From Pseudomonadota bacterium (GTDB taxonomy: Bacteria; Pseudomonadota; Gammaproteobacteria; Burkholderiales; Rhodocyclaceae), in the NCBI GenBank assembly GCA_018262195.1, contig JAGTRS010000012.1, positions 1 through 64,000 of the forward strand: DNA of 64,000 bases, read 5' to 3'. This document shows, in pieces, positions 46,799 to 54,698 of the stretch. Made by a program: the position numbers and the translations under genes. The notes below the pieces were generated by a model, which worked only from the letters and a program-made list of their open reading frames with translations, was not told the origin of the DNA and did no database searches. Every line of letters starts with the position of its first letter. The first letter of the stretch is position 1.

Positions 46799-47602
46799 AT
46801 GCCCAAGGTCAGATCCGTTTTTCTCTCTGATATCCACCTTGGCACGCGGGCGTGCCAGGCGGACAGACTTCTCGATTTCCTGCGCGAACATCCGGCCGAA
46901 CAGACCTATCTGATCGGCGATATCGTCGATTTCTGGGCGATGAGCCGGAGCATCAACTGGTCGCAGGCCCAGAACACCGTTGTCCAGAAACTGCTGCGCC
47001 GGGCGCGGCATGGGGATCGGGTGGTGTTCATTCCCGGCAACCACGACGAGGTGCTGCGCGAATACTGCGGCATCGTCTTCGGCGATGTCGAAGTCGTCGA
47101 TGAACTGGTCCATGAAACGGCCGATGGCCGGCGCTTCCTGCTCATTCACGGCGACCAGTTCGATCAGGTGACGCGCCATCATCGCTGGGTGGCCGTGCTT
47201 GGCGATCATGCCTACGAACTGCTGGTGCGCATCAACACACTGTTGTCGTGGGGGCGGCGCAAGCTGGGTATCGCCGGCTACTGGTCACTGGCCGGTTACG
47301 CCAAGCGTAAGGTCAAGACGGCGCTGACCTTTATTTTCGATTTCGAGGAATCCGCCATCCACCACGCCAAGGAGCGCGGGCTGGATGGCGTGATCTGCGG
47401 ACACATCCATTGGGCGACGATCCGTGAGCTTGATGGCCTGACTTATGTGAATTGCGGCGACTGGGTCGATTCCTGTACGGCCATCGTTGAACACTTCGAT
47501 GGCCGGCTGGAGCTGGTGACCTGGGCGGAGGCGAAACCGGTCCGCATGCTGGCCGCGCCCGTGCCGACGGCCGAGCCCGTCGCTGAAACAGTGGAGGCGT
47601 GA
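46799..47602 (+). CDS. plcP: PlcP-like metallophosphoesterase (LpxH-related, phospholipase C type)
   Basis: A 267-residue calcineurin-like phosphoesterase of the COG2908 group. Metal-binding motifs: D11-x-H13, GD at 40-41, GNHD at 80-83, HGDQFD at 117-122 and CGHIH at 200-204. Database names are often UDP-2,3-diacylglucosamine diphosphatase (LpxH), but the VVQKLLRRARHGDRVVFIPG and YWSLAGYAKRKVKTA regions and direct coupling to a glycosyltransferase match PlcP, which removes the headgroup of phospholipids to give diacylglycerol in phosphate-starved bacteria. The ATG is supported by the conserved start although no ribosome site is clear. The glycosyltransferase follows after one base. LpxH remains the alternative. 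Confidence 0.7.
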   Translation: MPKVRSVFLSDIHLGTRACQADRLLDFLREHPAEQTYLIGDIVDFWAMSRSINWSQAQNTVVQKLLRRARHGDRVVFIPGNHDEVLREYCGIVFGDVEVVDELVHETADGRRFLLIHGDQFDQVTRHHRWVAVLGDHAYELLVRINTLLSWGRRKLGIAGYWSLAGYAKRKVKTALTFIFDFEESAIHHAKERGLDGVICGHIHWATIRELDGLTYVNCGDWVDSCTAIVEHFDGRLELVTWAEAKPVRMLAAPVPTAEPVAETVEA

Positions 47603-47603
47603 A

Positions 47604-48785
47604 ATGCGCGTACTGATGGTTTCCGATGTTTATTTCCCTCGCGTCAACGGCGTTTCGACGTCCATCGAGACATTTCGCCGCACGCTGGTGGCGCAGGGCG
47701 TTGAGGTCCGGCTGGTCGTGCCGCGTTATGGCGACGAACCTGAGGAGGAGGGCGTCATTCGTGTCGCCGGCCGGCCGGTGCTGGGGGATCCGGAAGATCG
47801 CCTGGTTGGCTGGCGGGCGATGCATCATGCAGTGCTTGAAGCGGCCAGAGACTGTGATCTGATCCATATCCAGACCCCGTTCATCGCCCACTATGCCGGC
47901 CTGAAGGCAGCGCGCCAGCTTGGCCTGCCGGTGGTGGCGACGTACCACACGCTGTTCGAGGAATACCTGCAGCACTACGCCAGGTTCATTCCGTCAGGTT
48001 GGTTGCGCGGCCAGGCGCGCGCCTTTTCCCGGCGCCAATGCAATCAGCTCGACGCCGTGATCGTACCTTCGACCGCAATGCGGCAGCGACTGGATAGCTA
48101 CGGGGTGACGTCACCCATGCATGTGTTGCCGACTGGCATTCCGATGGCGCAGTTCGCCGGGGGCGACGGCTTGGCCTTCCGTCTGCGCCATGGCATTGCC
48201 GCGGACAGGCCGATGGCGCTGTTCGTTGGCCGGGTGGCGCATGAGAAGAACATCGGTTTCCTGCTCGAAGCGCTGGTCCATGCCCGGCAGATGCGACCCG
48301 ATACCCTGCTCGTCATCGCCGGCGAGGGGCCAGCCATGAACGACCTGAAGGCGCAGACCGCGGCACTGGGATTGCAGGATTCGGTCATCTTCATCGGCTA
48401 CCTTGACCGCAAGCAGGCTTTGCCAGACTGCTATGCGGCGGCTGATGTCTTTGTTTTTGCCTCGCGTACCGAAACGCAGGGGCTGGTCCTGATCGAAGCG
48501 CTGGCCGCTGGGGTGCCCGTGATCGCCCTGTCCGAAATGGGGACAACGGATATTCTGGCGCCCGGGCGTGGTGCGTTTTCGCCGCCGCCCAATCCAAAGG
48601 CTTTCGGTGAAGCGCTCGGTCATTTCCTCAATCATCCGGCGGCATGGCGTCACCTTTACGACGAGGCGCCGCACTATGCCTTGGAATGGACAGATGTGGC
48701 GATGGCCGAAAGGCTGGCGAATCTCTACCGCCAGATGGCAGGCGTGCGATTTGCTACGGAAATGCCTTTGAGTGCGACCGCGTGA
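47604..48785 (+). CDS. GT4 glycosyltransferase, probable diacylglycerol glycosyltransferase (Agt-like)
   Basis: A 393-residue soluble or membrane-associated retaining glycosyltransferase. The N-terminus MRVLMVSDVYFPRVNGVSTS and the C-terminal EX7E region (FASRTETQGLVLIEALAAGV) are characteristic of GT4 enzymes that glycosylate diacylglycerol. It starts one base after the PlcP-like stop, so translation is coupled, and its likely acceptor is the diacylglycerol that PlcP releases. Sugar donor unknown (UDP-glucose, galactose or glucuronate are possible). A mannosyltransferase role would be the alternative. Confidence 0.72.
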   Translation: MRVLMVSDVYFPRVNGVSTSIETFRRTLVAQGVEVRLVVPRYGDEPEEEGVIRVAGRPVLGDPEDRLVGWRAMHHAVLEAARDCDLIHIQTPFIAHYAGLKAARQLGLPVVATYHTLFEEYLQHYARFIPSGWLRGQARAFSRRQCNQLDAVIVPSTAMRQRLDSYGVTSPMHVLPTGIPMAQFAGGDGLAFRLRHGIAADRPMALFVGRVAHEKNIGFLLEALVHARQMRPDTLLVIAGEGPAMNDLKAQTAALGLQDSVIFIGYLDRKQALPDCYAAADVFVFASRTETQGLVLIEALAAGVPVIALSEMGTTDILAPGRGAFSPPPNPKAFGEALGHFLNHPAAWRHLYDEAPHYALEWTDVAMAERLANLYRQMAGVRFATEMPLSATA

Positions 48786-48796
48786 TTGAAGAACCG

Positions 48797-49000
48797 ATGA
48801 CTGAACAGTTCGAACAGGCTTGCAGCATTTGCCGCTACTTCAGGGCAGTGGACGGGCTGACCGGTGCTTGCCACCGTTTTCCGCCCATCTTTGCCGGGGA
48901 AAGCTCACCGAAGGAAACGCACCACTGGCGTTTTCCCATCGTCAGCGTGCATGCCTGGTGCGGCGAGTTTGTGTCGAAGACCGTGGCCTGGCGATCTTAA
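48797..49000 (+). CDS. Small Cys-rich metal-binding-type protein (67 aa)
   Basis: Contains CSICRYF, ACHRFPP and AWCGEF: four cysteines in a CxxC...C...C pattern together with the WCGEF ending, as seen in small proteins that bind iron-sulfur or zinc (a similar pattern occurs in the small subunits of benzylsuccinate synthase). No signal peptide. The ATG at 48797 is chosen; a GTG at 48782 would overlap the glycosyltransferase stop as GTGA and is a real alternative. It is the third gene of the plcP unit. Its stop overlaps that of the convergent cNMP-domain gene by 4 bases. Confidence 0.68.
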   Translation: MTEQFEQACSICRYFRAVDGLTGACHRFPPIFAGESSPKETHHWRFPIVSVHAWCGEFVSKTVAWRS

Positions 49001-49362
49001 ATTGAGGTGACCAGTTGATTCAGGTTGCGCAGGCGTTCGGCCATCACGCGCATGACCTGGGTGGCGAAGAAAGGCGTCTGCTGGACCAGGAACTGGAAGC
49101 GTTTTTCATCGACCGCGACGAACTCGCAATCAGTTGTCGCGATGACACTGGCCGAACGCGGTCCGGGCAGGACGATGCCCACTTCACCGACGATGCTGCC
49201 GTGCTGCAAGGTTTCCACGATCCGGTTGTGGACCACCACATCGGCTGAGCCGGTGGCCAGCACGAACATCATGTGTCCCTCTTCGCCTTCGCGGAACAGG
49301 GCTTGTCCGGCCGGAACGCGAATCATGGTCGGGTTGTGGGCGAAGAGTTCGATGGAGATCAT
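48997..49362 (-). CDS. Stand-alone cyclic-nucleotide-binding domain protein
   Basis: A 121-residue protein consisting only of a cNMP-binding beta-roll (GQALFREGEEGHMMFVLATG, GSIVGEVGIVLPGPRSASV). The phosphate-binding cassette has the usual GE...RSAS pattern. There is no DNA-binding helix-turn-helix after the domain, so unlike CRP it cannot act alone as a transcription factor. AGGA lies about 9 bases before the ATG. Ligand and partner unknown. Confidence 0.82.
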   Translation of the reverse strand: MISIELFAHNPTMIRVPAGQALFREGEEGHMMFVLATGSADVVVHNRIVETLQHGSIVGEVGIVLPGPRSASVIATTDCEFVAVDEKRFQFLVQQTPFFATQVMRVMAERLRNLNQLVTSI

Positions 49363-49455
49363 GGCAAAGAATCCTGTGTGAGCTTAATCCGCCCTTTTAT
49401 CACGGGTGTTCGGCCAGATTTGTTTCATTTTTATTACAACCAAGTGTCAGTTGAT

Positions 49456-50151
49456 CTAGAACAATTTTGGCGAGATCAGCCGGAGACCGATGGAAACCCA
49501 ATGCTGGTCGGCAATATGGCCGAACTGGCTGCCGTAGGTGGTGTCGATCTGGACGTGGTTGGGCACGATCCAGTGACGAATGCCGACCTGGAAATACGGA
49601 TTGCCCTTGTCCTGGCCATAACTCTCGGCGATCAGCCAGGTTTGCGCAGTTAGCTGCGTTTCGCTGCCGATGCCCCAAGTCAGACGGTTTTCCTGATTTT
49701 CACGTTCGCGGGTGTAGCCGAGATTGGTGTGGATGACCAGGCGGTCATCGGCCAGCGAAAAGCTGACCGGCACGTAGAAATACGGGTGCCCCGAGTGAGT
49801 GTTACCCGGCTGGGTGGCATAACCGGCCGCCAGGCCGATGCCGTAGCCGTTGGTTTCCAGTGGCTTGAACAGCGTCTTGCCCTGGATCACCGTGGCGCCG
49901 CTGTCCTGATGGCTGTTGGTGTAGGCCAGCGCACCACCGAGGGTCAATTCAAAGTTGCCACCAGGATTGCAGGCGGGCAGGGCCCACAGTTCGCGCTGCT
50001 TGCCGTGCAGATGCACCCAGGACTCGACCTGACAGGCGCCGTTATCGGTCAGCCGGGCATCGTCGGTGATCATCGGACGGGCGGCATGGGCTGCCGGAAT
50101 GGCGGCGAGCAGGGTGAACAGGACGAGCTTGGAGCGCATGAGCAAAGGCAT
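49456..50151 (-). CDS. Predicted outer-membrane beta-barrel protein
   Basis: A 231-residue exported protein: signal peptide MRSKLVLFTLLAAIPAAHAA (from the second Met), two cysteines (about 40 and 61) that could form a disulfide, then alternating short beta-strands rich in Tyr, Thr, Gly and ending in a Phe (RLISPKLF), as in outer-membrane barrels. No family name is certain. It is divergent from dgkA; about 100 bases separate the two starts. Start at 50151 or 50139. Confidence 0.6.
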   Translation of the reverse strand: MPLLMRSKLVLFTLLAAIPAAHAARPMITDDARLTDNGACQVESWVHLHGKQRELWALPACNPGGNFELTLGGALAYTNSHQDSGATVIQGKTLFKPLETNGYGIGLAAGYATQPGNTHSGHPYFYVPVSFSLADDRLVIHTNLGYTRERENQENRLTWGIGSETQLTAQTWLIAESYGQDKGNPYFQVGIRHWIVPNHVQIDTTYGSQFGHIADQHWVSIGLRLISPKLF

Positions 50152-50174
50152 AACTGATCTAGGTTAGGGTGCAA

Positions 50175-50204
50175 TTGTGACATCTCAGTGACGCCGCCTG
50201 TCAT
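50175..50204 (+). promoter_or_regulatory. Candidate Pho box before dgkA
   Basis: TTGTGACATCTCAGTGAC (50175-50192) holds two 7-base half-sites 11 bases apart, each 5 of 7 to CTGTCAC, followed by an exact CTGTCAT at 50198-50204, 12 bases on. It lies 49 or more bases before the dgkA ATG, in the shared divergent region. Confidence 0.42.
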
Positions 50205-50252
50205 CAAAGCTTAGCCAAGCCTGACTAAGGTGGGGGCTTTCACGGAGATGTC

Positions 50253-50669
50253 ATGCAGGAACCCTCTTCTCACGATCTGGGCCTTGATCCGGCCAACGAA
50301 TCCCCTTTCAAGGGCAAGACCGGCCTGCGCCGGGTCTGGAATGCCTTCAGTTACTCGATGGCCGGTCTGAAGGCGGCCTATCTGTGCGAAGACGCCTTCC
50401 GGCAGGAGGTGTGGCTCGCCGTGTTGCTGATTCCGACTGCCTTCCTGCTGCCGGTGCCTTGGCTGGCGCGCGGCTTGATGATCGCCAGCGTGCTGCTGGT
50501 GCTGGTTGTCGAACTGCTCAACTCGGCCATCGAGGCGGTGGTCGATCGTGTCAGCCTGGAGAACCATCGGCTGGCCAAGCGGGCCAAGGATATCGGCAGC
50601 GCGGCGGTCCTCATTTCGCTGCTCATGGTCATCGTGGTCTGGGTTTGCGTCTTGCTGGAGAGCTTGTGA
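50253..50669 (+). CDS. dgkA: Diacylglycerol kinase
   Basis: Small trimeric inner-membrane kinase that phosphorylates diacylglycerol to phosphatidate with ATP. The 138-residue protein has three hydrophobic helices and the family motif VELLNSAIEAVVDR (86-99) with E87, N90 and E94. It has a longer hydrophilic N-terminus (about 25 residues) than E. coli DgkA. GGAG lies before the ATG. The GT4 gene overlaps its stop by one base (TGATG), so the kinase and the glycosyltransferase, both acting on or near diacylglycerol, are translated together. Confidence 0.92.
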   Translation: MQEPSSHDLGLDPANESPFKGKTGLRRVWNAFSYSMAGLKAAYLCEDAFRQEVWLAVLLIPTAFLLPVPWLARGLMIASVLLVLVVELLNSAIEAVVDRVSLENHRLAKRAKDIGSAAVLISLLMVIVVWVCVLLESL

Positions 50670-51790
50670 TGTCGATCGCCATTGCCTTTGTTACCGAAAC
50701 CTTTCCACCCGAGGTTAACGGCGTGGCGATGACTGTCGGCCGGTTGGTTGGTGGCCTGCGCGAGCGCGGCCACCGGGTCAGCGTCATCCGGCCGAGCCAG
50801 GGCAAGGCTGACGCGAGCAGCGAGCATGAATTGACCCTGCCTGGGTTCCCGCTGCCCGGCTATCCCGGCCTGCGCTTTGGCTTGCCAGCCTGGCGTCGGC
50901 TGGCCCGGCAATGGCGGCAGAGCCGGCCCGATCTGGTGCACGTGGTGACCGAAGGGCCGCTTGGCTGGTCGGCGGTCAATGTCGCACGACGGATGGGCAT
51001 TCCGGTGACCTCCGGATTCCATACCAATTTTGACCGTTACAGCGTGCATTACGGACTGGGCTGGATGCGCCCGGCGGTTGCGGCTTACCTGCGCACCCTG
51101 CATCGACGGACGCTGGCGACCATGGTGCCGACTGCTGCGCTGGCGGCCGATCTGGCGGGTGAAGGCTTGCGCGGTGTGCGGGTTGTCGGGCGTGGGGTCG
51201 ATGCCTCGCTGTTCGATCCGGCCCGGCGCAGTGCCGAATTGCGCAGTACCTGGGGCGTGGAGGGTGAAGGTCCCGCCTGTCTCTATGTCGGCCGAATGGC
51301 CGCCGAGAAGAATCTGGCACTGGTCGAGAAATGCTTTGCGGCGATTCAGGTCTGGCACCCCAAGGCAAAAATGATCTGGGTTGGCGATGGCCCCTCCACC
51401 AAGCAACTGGCCAGCGATCACCCGGATCATCATTTTGCCGGCGTGCGGATCGGTGAGGATCTGGCTGCACACTATGCGAGTGCAGATCTGTTTCTCTTTC
51501 CCAGTCTGACTGAGACCTACGGCAACGTGGTGGCCGAGGCGATGGCCAGCGGTTTGCCGGTGCTGGCCTATCGCAGCGCGGCGGCCGCCGAGTTGATTGT
51601 CGATGGCGAAAATGGCCGCCTGGTGGCGCCGGGCGACGAGGATGGCTACAAACGCGCCGGGCTGGATCTGGTGTCGGATCTGGAGAGGCTGCCCGTGCTT
51701 GGTGCGGCGGCCAGGGGCTCAATGTTGTCCCACCACTGGTCGGTGGTTGTTGAACGCTTTGAGACGGTCATGCGGGAAGCGATGGCCTGA
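50669..51790 (+). CDS. Second GT4 glycosyltransferase (MgtA/Agt-like)
   Basis: A 373-residue GT4 enzyme. The N-terminus VTETFPPEVNGVAMTVGRL and the EX7E block FPSLTETYGNVVAEAMASGL are clear. It resembles GDP-mannose-dependent mannosyltransferases of the MgtA type as well as lipid glycosyltransferases. It is distantly related to the GT4 protein encoded at 47604. The start at 50669 overlaps the dgkA stop as TGATG; frames extending further upstream are shadows of dgkA. Co-expression with dgkA points to a diacylglycerol or glycolipid acceptor. Confidence 0.78.
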   Translation: MSIAIAFVTETFPPEVNGVAMTVGRLVGGLRERGHRVSVIRPSQGKADASSEHELTLPGFPLPGYPGLRFGLPAWRRLARQWRQSRPDLVHVVTEGPLGWSAVNVARRMGIPVTSGFHTNFDRYSVHYGLGWMRPAVAAYLRTLHRRTLATMVPTAALAADLAGEGLRGVRVVGRGVDASLFDPARRSAELRSTWGVEGEGPACLYVGRMAAEKNLALVEKCFAAIQVWHPKAKMIWVGDGPSTKQLASDHPDHHFAGVRIGEDLAAHYASADLFLFPSLTETYGNVVAEAMASGLPVLAYRSAAAAELIVDGENGRLVAPGDEDGYKRAGLDLVSDLERLPVLGAAARGSMLSHHWSVVVERFETVMREAMA

Positions 51791-51797
51791 CGGCCAG

Positions 51798-52172
51798 CTA
51801 CGGAAACATCTGCTCCAGTCGGGTCTGCAGTGCCGTCGGGGTGAAGGGTTTGACGATATAGCCTGCGGCGCCGCTCTGCATGGCATCCAGCACGTTGTCG
51901 CGCTGACCCTCGGCGGTAATCATCAGCACCGGGATATGGGCCAGATTTGGGTCAGCCTTGATCGCCCGGAGGAGGGCGAGGCCATCCATTTCCGGCATGT
52001 ACCAGTCGGAAACGACCAGGCCGATCTTCTTGTGCTCTTGCAGGCGGGCCAAGGCGGATTGGCCGTTGGCAGCCTGATAGATGTCGGTGAAACCGGCTCG
52101 CTTGAGCACTTCGACGATAACGCTGCGCATCGAGGCAAAATCATCAACAACCAGGGCGGTAGGTTTTGTCAT
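51798..52172 (-). CDS. Stand-alone CheY-like receiver protein
   Basis: A 124-residue single receiver domain: acidic pair DD (about 9-10), phospho-Asp in GLVVSDWYMPEMDGL (about residue 54), the Thr in VLMITAEG and the Lys in YIVKPFTP. No output domain. It resembles CheY-type proteins of chemotaxis or phosphorelays. The ATG at 52172 is preferred to a GTG at 52181; neither has a clear ribosome site. Its kinase could be one of the hybrid kinases in this window, but nothing proves it. Confidence 0.88.
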   Translation of the reverse strand: MTKPTALVVDDFASMRSVIVEVLKRAGFTDIYQAANGQSALARLQEHKKIGLVVSDWYMPEMDGLALLRAIKADPNLAHIPVLMITAEGQRDNVLDAMQSGAAGYIVKPFTPTALQTRLEQMFP

Positions 52173-52232
52173 AGGCGGCACGCGTCAGGGGAAGTCAGTG
52201 TTTCATCCTGCCGGAATCGCTGTCAAGGCAAG

Positions 52233-52847
52233 TTATTCAGTGACGTGCCGGATTTCGACGATGGCCGGATCGTCGCCATGATCGATCAGCAGGCGCTTGA
52301 CGCGATCCTGCCAGAGATTACCGAAGAGCCTGATATCGGTAGTGTTGGCCGTGCCATTGATGATGCGAGGCAGGAGTTCGCCGAGCATGGGATCGGCCGG
52401 CACCCGCTGAGGGTGAAATACGCAGTCGACCGCAGCGCCCGTGTCGCGGCGTGTAAAACGCATTCCAACGACCTCGGCGTCGCCAAACTTCAGCAAGCCG
52501 CGTCTGGCATGTTGTCCGCCCAGCCCCTTGAAGCCCCCATCCCCGGCGGCGCCGGTCAATAGTGAGGCAACGCTGGCAATCACCCCGGCTACCCCGCTGT
52601 CGAAATGCTCATGCAGGGTCACGGCGATGTTGCCGCGTAATGGCGTATCCTTGCCATAAAGCGCACGCAGCGCCCGGACGGTCATCAGCCATGCACCAGC
52701 CACCGTCGGACAGGAGTGCCCGGCCAGTTTGACCGCGTCGGCAAAGACGTATTCGATCAGCCCGCCTTCGGCAGCGCCAAGCAAATCGGCCAGTGGATCG
52801 CGCAGGGTGATTGTGGGGATTCTGGCAAAGAATTCAGGCAGCAGCAT
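52233..52847 (-). CDS. FmdE-like domain protein
   Basis: A 204-residue protein whose N-terminal region KLAGHSCPTVAGAWL resembles the HxCP metal or cofactor motif of the FmdE family, first named from formylmethanofuran dehydrogenase operons but widespread in bacteria with unknown roles. Later it has a HEHFDSGVAGV segment with two more His. No other methanofuran or molybdenum genes are near. GAGGAG precedes the ATG. It lies upstream of the CheY-like gene on the same strand, 60 bases apart. Confidence 0.55.
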   Translation of the reverse strand: MLLPEFFARIPTITLRDPLADLLGAAEGGLIEYVFADAVKLAGHSCPTVAGAWLMTVRALRALYGKDTPLRGNIAVTLHEHFDSGVAGVIASVASLLTGAAGDGGFKGLGGQHARRGLLKFGDAEVVGMRFTRRDTGAAVDCVFHPQRVPADPMLGELLPRIINGTANTTDIRLFGNLWQDRVKRLLIDHGDDPAIVEIRHVTE

Positions 52848-52989
52848 GGCGGTCTCCTCGGGTGCTTATTGTGTTTGCTTCGCTGTCCGGAGACCTTGAT
52901 TTCGGTCATGAGCGACTGGTGCTTCGAGGACCGTCAGAAGCCGGCAGAGGGCTTCTTTTGTTCATGATAAAAGCATGATTCGTCGTTTA

Positions 52990-53050
52990 CCAATATGTCA
53001 TTGGTTTCGGATTGGGCAATGCTTGACAAATATGACATGCTGGATAGGCT
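52990..53050 (+). promoter_or_regulatory. Promoter and possible operator of the substrate-binding protein gene
   Basis: TTGACA (53023-53028) with TAGGCT 16 bases downstream is a plausible sigma-70 promoter. Just upstream is the inverted repeat CCAATATGTCATTGG (52990-53004, 5-bp arms). TGTCAT or TGACAT words recur around the promoter. Confidence 0.5.
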
Positions 53051-53082
53051 TTGTCTTTGTCATACAAAGAGATGTCAATAAC

Positions 53083-54225
53083 ATGAACTGGAAACTGATG
53101 TTTGGGGGCGTCATCGGGGCGCTGGGTTTTCTTGCCTCAAGCCATGTCTGGGCTGAGGCAGGGGTAAGCGAGAGCACGATTCTGGTTGGGCAGTCGGTGC
53201 CGCTCAGCGGGCCTTCGCAGGAACTGGGCAGTGACATGAAGCTGGGTATTCAGTTGTATTTTGACCATGTGAATGGCCAAGGAGGCATCAACGGTCGAAA
53301 GCTCGAACTGAAGTCGCTGGATGACGGCTATGAGCCTGATCGCACGGCCGCCAATACGCGCCAGCTGACCGGAAAAGACGGCGTATTTTCCTTGCTTGGC
53401 TATGTCGGTACGGCAACCAGCATGGCGGCCTTGCAAGTCTCGAATCCGGCCAAGGTGCCATTCGTCGGTGCATTTTCGGGGGCGGAATCGCTGCGCAACC
53501 CCTTCAGTCGTTACGTGTTCAATATCCGGGCGAGCTACGCCGAAGAGTGCGAGCGGATCGTTGAGCAATTCACCTCCCTGAACGTCAAGCGCATTGCGGT
53601 GTTTTTCCAGAATGACAGTTTCGGCCGGTCCGTTCAGAGCGGTGTCGAGCGCGCCATGGAGAAACGCGGCTTGCAACTGGTCGGCAGCGCGCCGATCGAG
53701 CGGAACTCGGTCAATGTTGCACCGGCCGCCAAAACCCTTGCGACAGCGCGTCCTGACATGGTGATCATGGCTGTGACCTACAAGGCGGGTGCCGCCTTCG
53801 TTAACGCCATTCGCGCCGAAGGGGTTGCGCCGCAGTTTTATACCGGTTCATTCATTGGACCTCAGGCGCTGGCCAAGGAGTTGGGGGCCAATGGGGCCGG
53901 GGTAGGTGTTTCGCAGGTTGCTCCCTTCCCTTGGTCGATCAATGCGCCGGTCGTCCGCGAATACCAGAAGCTGCTGACCAAGGCCGATGCGAAGGCAGAG
54001 CCTTCTTACGTCAGTCTGGAAGGCTTCATTGCTGCGAAGGTTTTTGCAGAAGGTGTGAAGCGTGCCGGCAAGGATCTGACCCGCGAAAAATTCATCAGCG
54101 CCATGGAAAGCATGCACAACTATGATGCCGGTGGCTATCAGGTCAGCTTTGGTCCGAACGACCATAACGGATCAAAGTTCGTCGAATTGACGGTGCTCCG
54201 CCGTGACGGCAAATACATGCGCTGA
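53083..54225 (+). CDS. Branched-chain amino-acid-type substrate-binding protein (orphan)
   Basis: A 380-residue periplasmic protein of the LivJ/LivK-like Peripla_BP_6 family. Signal peptide from MNWKLMFGG with cleavage after VWA, then the mature domain starting ILVGQSVPLSGPSQELG. The ligand pocket type would fit an amino acid or similar small molecule. No livHMGF permease or ATPase genes are near, so it must work with a transporter elsewhere or feed a sensor. The ATG at 53083 is the only start giving a proper signal peptide. It ends at a clear terminator. Confidence 0.85.
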   Translation: MNWKLMFGGVIGALGFLASSHVWAEAGVSESTILVGQSVPLSGPSQELGSDMKLGIQLYFDHVNGQGGINGRKLELKSLDDGYEPDRTAANTRQLTGKDGVFSLLGYVGTATSMAALQVSNPAKVPFVGAFSGAESLRNPFSRYVFNIRASYAEECERIVEQFTSLNVKRIAVFFQNDSFGRSVQSGVERAMEKRGLQLVGSAPIERNSVNVAPAAKTLATARPDMVIMAVTYKAGAAFVNAIRAEGVAPQFYTGSFIGPQALAKELGANGAGVGVSQVAPFPWSINAPVVREYQKLLTKADAKAEPSYVSLEGFIAAKVFAEGVKRAGKDLTREKFISAMESMHNYDAGGYQVSFGPNDHNGSKFVELTVLRRDGKYMR

Positions 54226-54260
54226 GCGCTTTGTGGCAGGTTAGCTGCCAGGAAAACAGA

Positions 54261-54283
54261 AGGCCGTCCTTGGACGGCCTTTG
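54261..54283. terminator. Rho-independent terminator between convergent genes
   Basis: Stem AGGCCGTC / GACGGCCT with a CTTG loop, followed by TTTG on the plus strand. It closes the substrate-binding protein transcript; gloA ends 22 bases further on the other strand and may share the stem. Confidence 0.8.
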
Positions 54284-54304
54284 TCATTGCGGCTATTGGC
54301 TGGG

Positions 54305-54688
54305 TTAGGCGCGCTGGATCAATTCGATCTTGTAGCCGTCCGGATCTTCGACAAAGGCGATGATCGTGCTGCCATGTTTCATCGGGCCGGCTTCACGGAT
54401 CACCTTGCCGCCGCGCGCCTTGATCTCGGTGCAGGCTGATGCCGCATCCGGCACGGCCAGGGCGACGTGGCCGTAGCCGTTGCCGAGTTCGTAGGCCGGC
54501 GTGTCCCAGTTGTGGGTCAGTTCGAGTACGGCTTCCTTGTCTTCCGGGCCGTAGCCGACGAAGGCCAGCGTAAAGCGGCCTTCGGGGTAATCCTGGCGGC
54601 GAATTAGCTGCATGCCGAGGATTTCGGTGTAGAAAGCAATCGATTTGTCGAGATCGCCGACGCGGATCATGGTGTGCAGAATGCGCAT
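54305..54688 (-). CDS. gloA: Lactoylglutathione lyase (glyoxalase I)
   Basis: Converts the methylglyoxal-glutathione hemithioacetal to lactoylglutathione. The 127-residue protein has the expected metal ligands: H5, E56 in VLELTHNW, H74 in GYGHVAL and E122 in YKIELIQ. The set matches the Ni-type enzyme. It is the last gene of the glyQ-glyS-gmhB-plsC-ygjP-gloA row, 10 bases after ygjP. Confidence 0.95.
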   Translation of the reverse strand: MRILHTMIRVGDLDKSIAFYTEILGMQLIRRQDYPEGRFTLAFVGYGPEDKEAVLELTHNWDTPAYELGNGYGHVALAVPDAASACTEIKARGGKVIREAGPMKHGSTIIAFVEDPDGYKIELIQRA

Positions 54689-54698
54689 GCTGTTTCCT

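Noticed and set aside
50384-50668. 95-residue N-terminal extension of the second GT4 protein
   Set aside because: It is an out-of-frame reading of dgkA; the GT4 fold begins at the ATG at 50669.
53057-53077. Pho box before the orphan substrate-binding protein
   Set aside because: TTGTCAT and ATGTCA are present but not 11 bases apart and lie downstream of the likely -10, so PhoB control is not supported.
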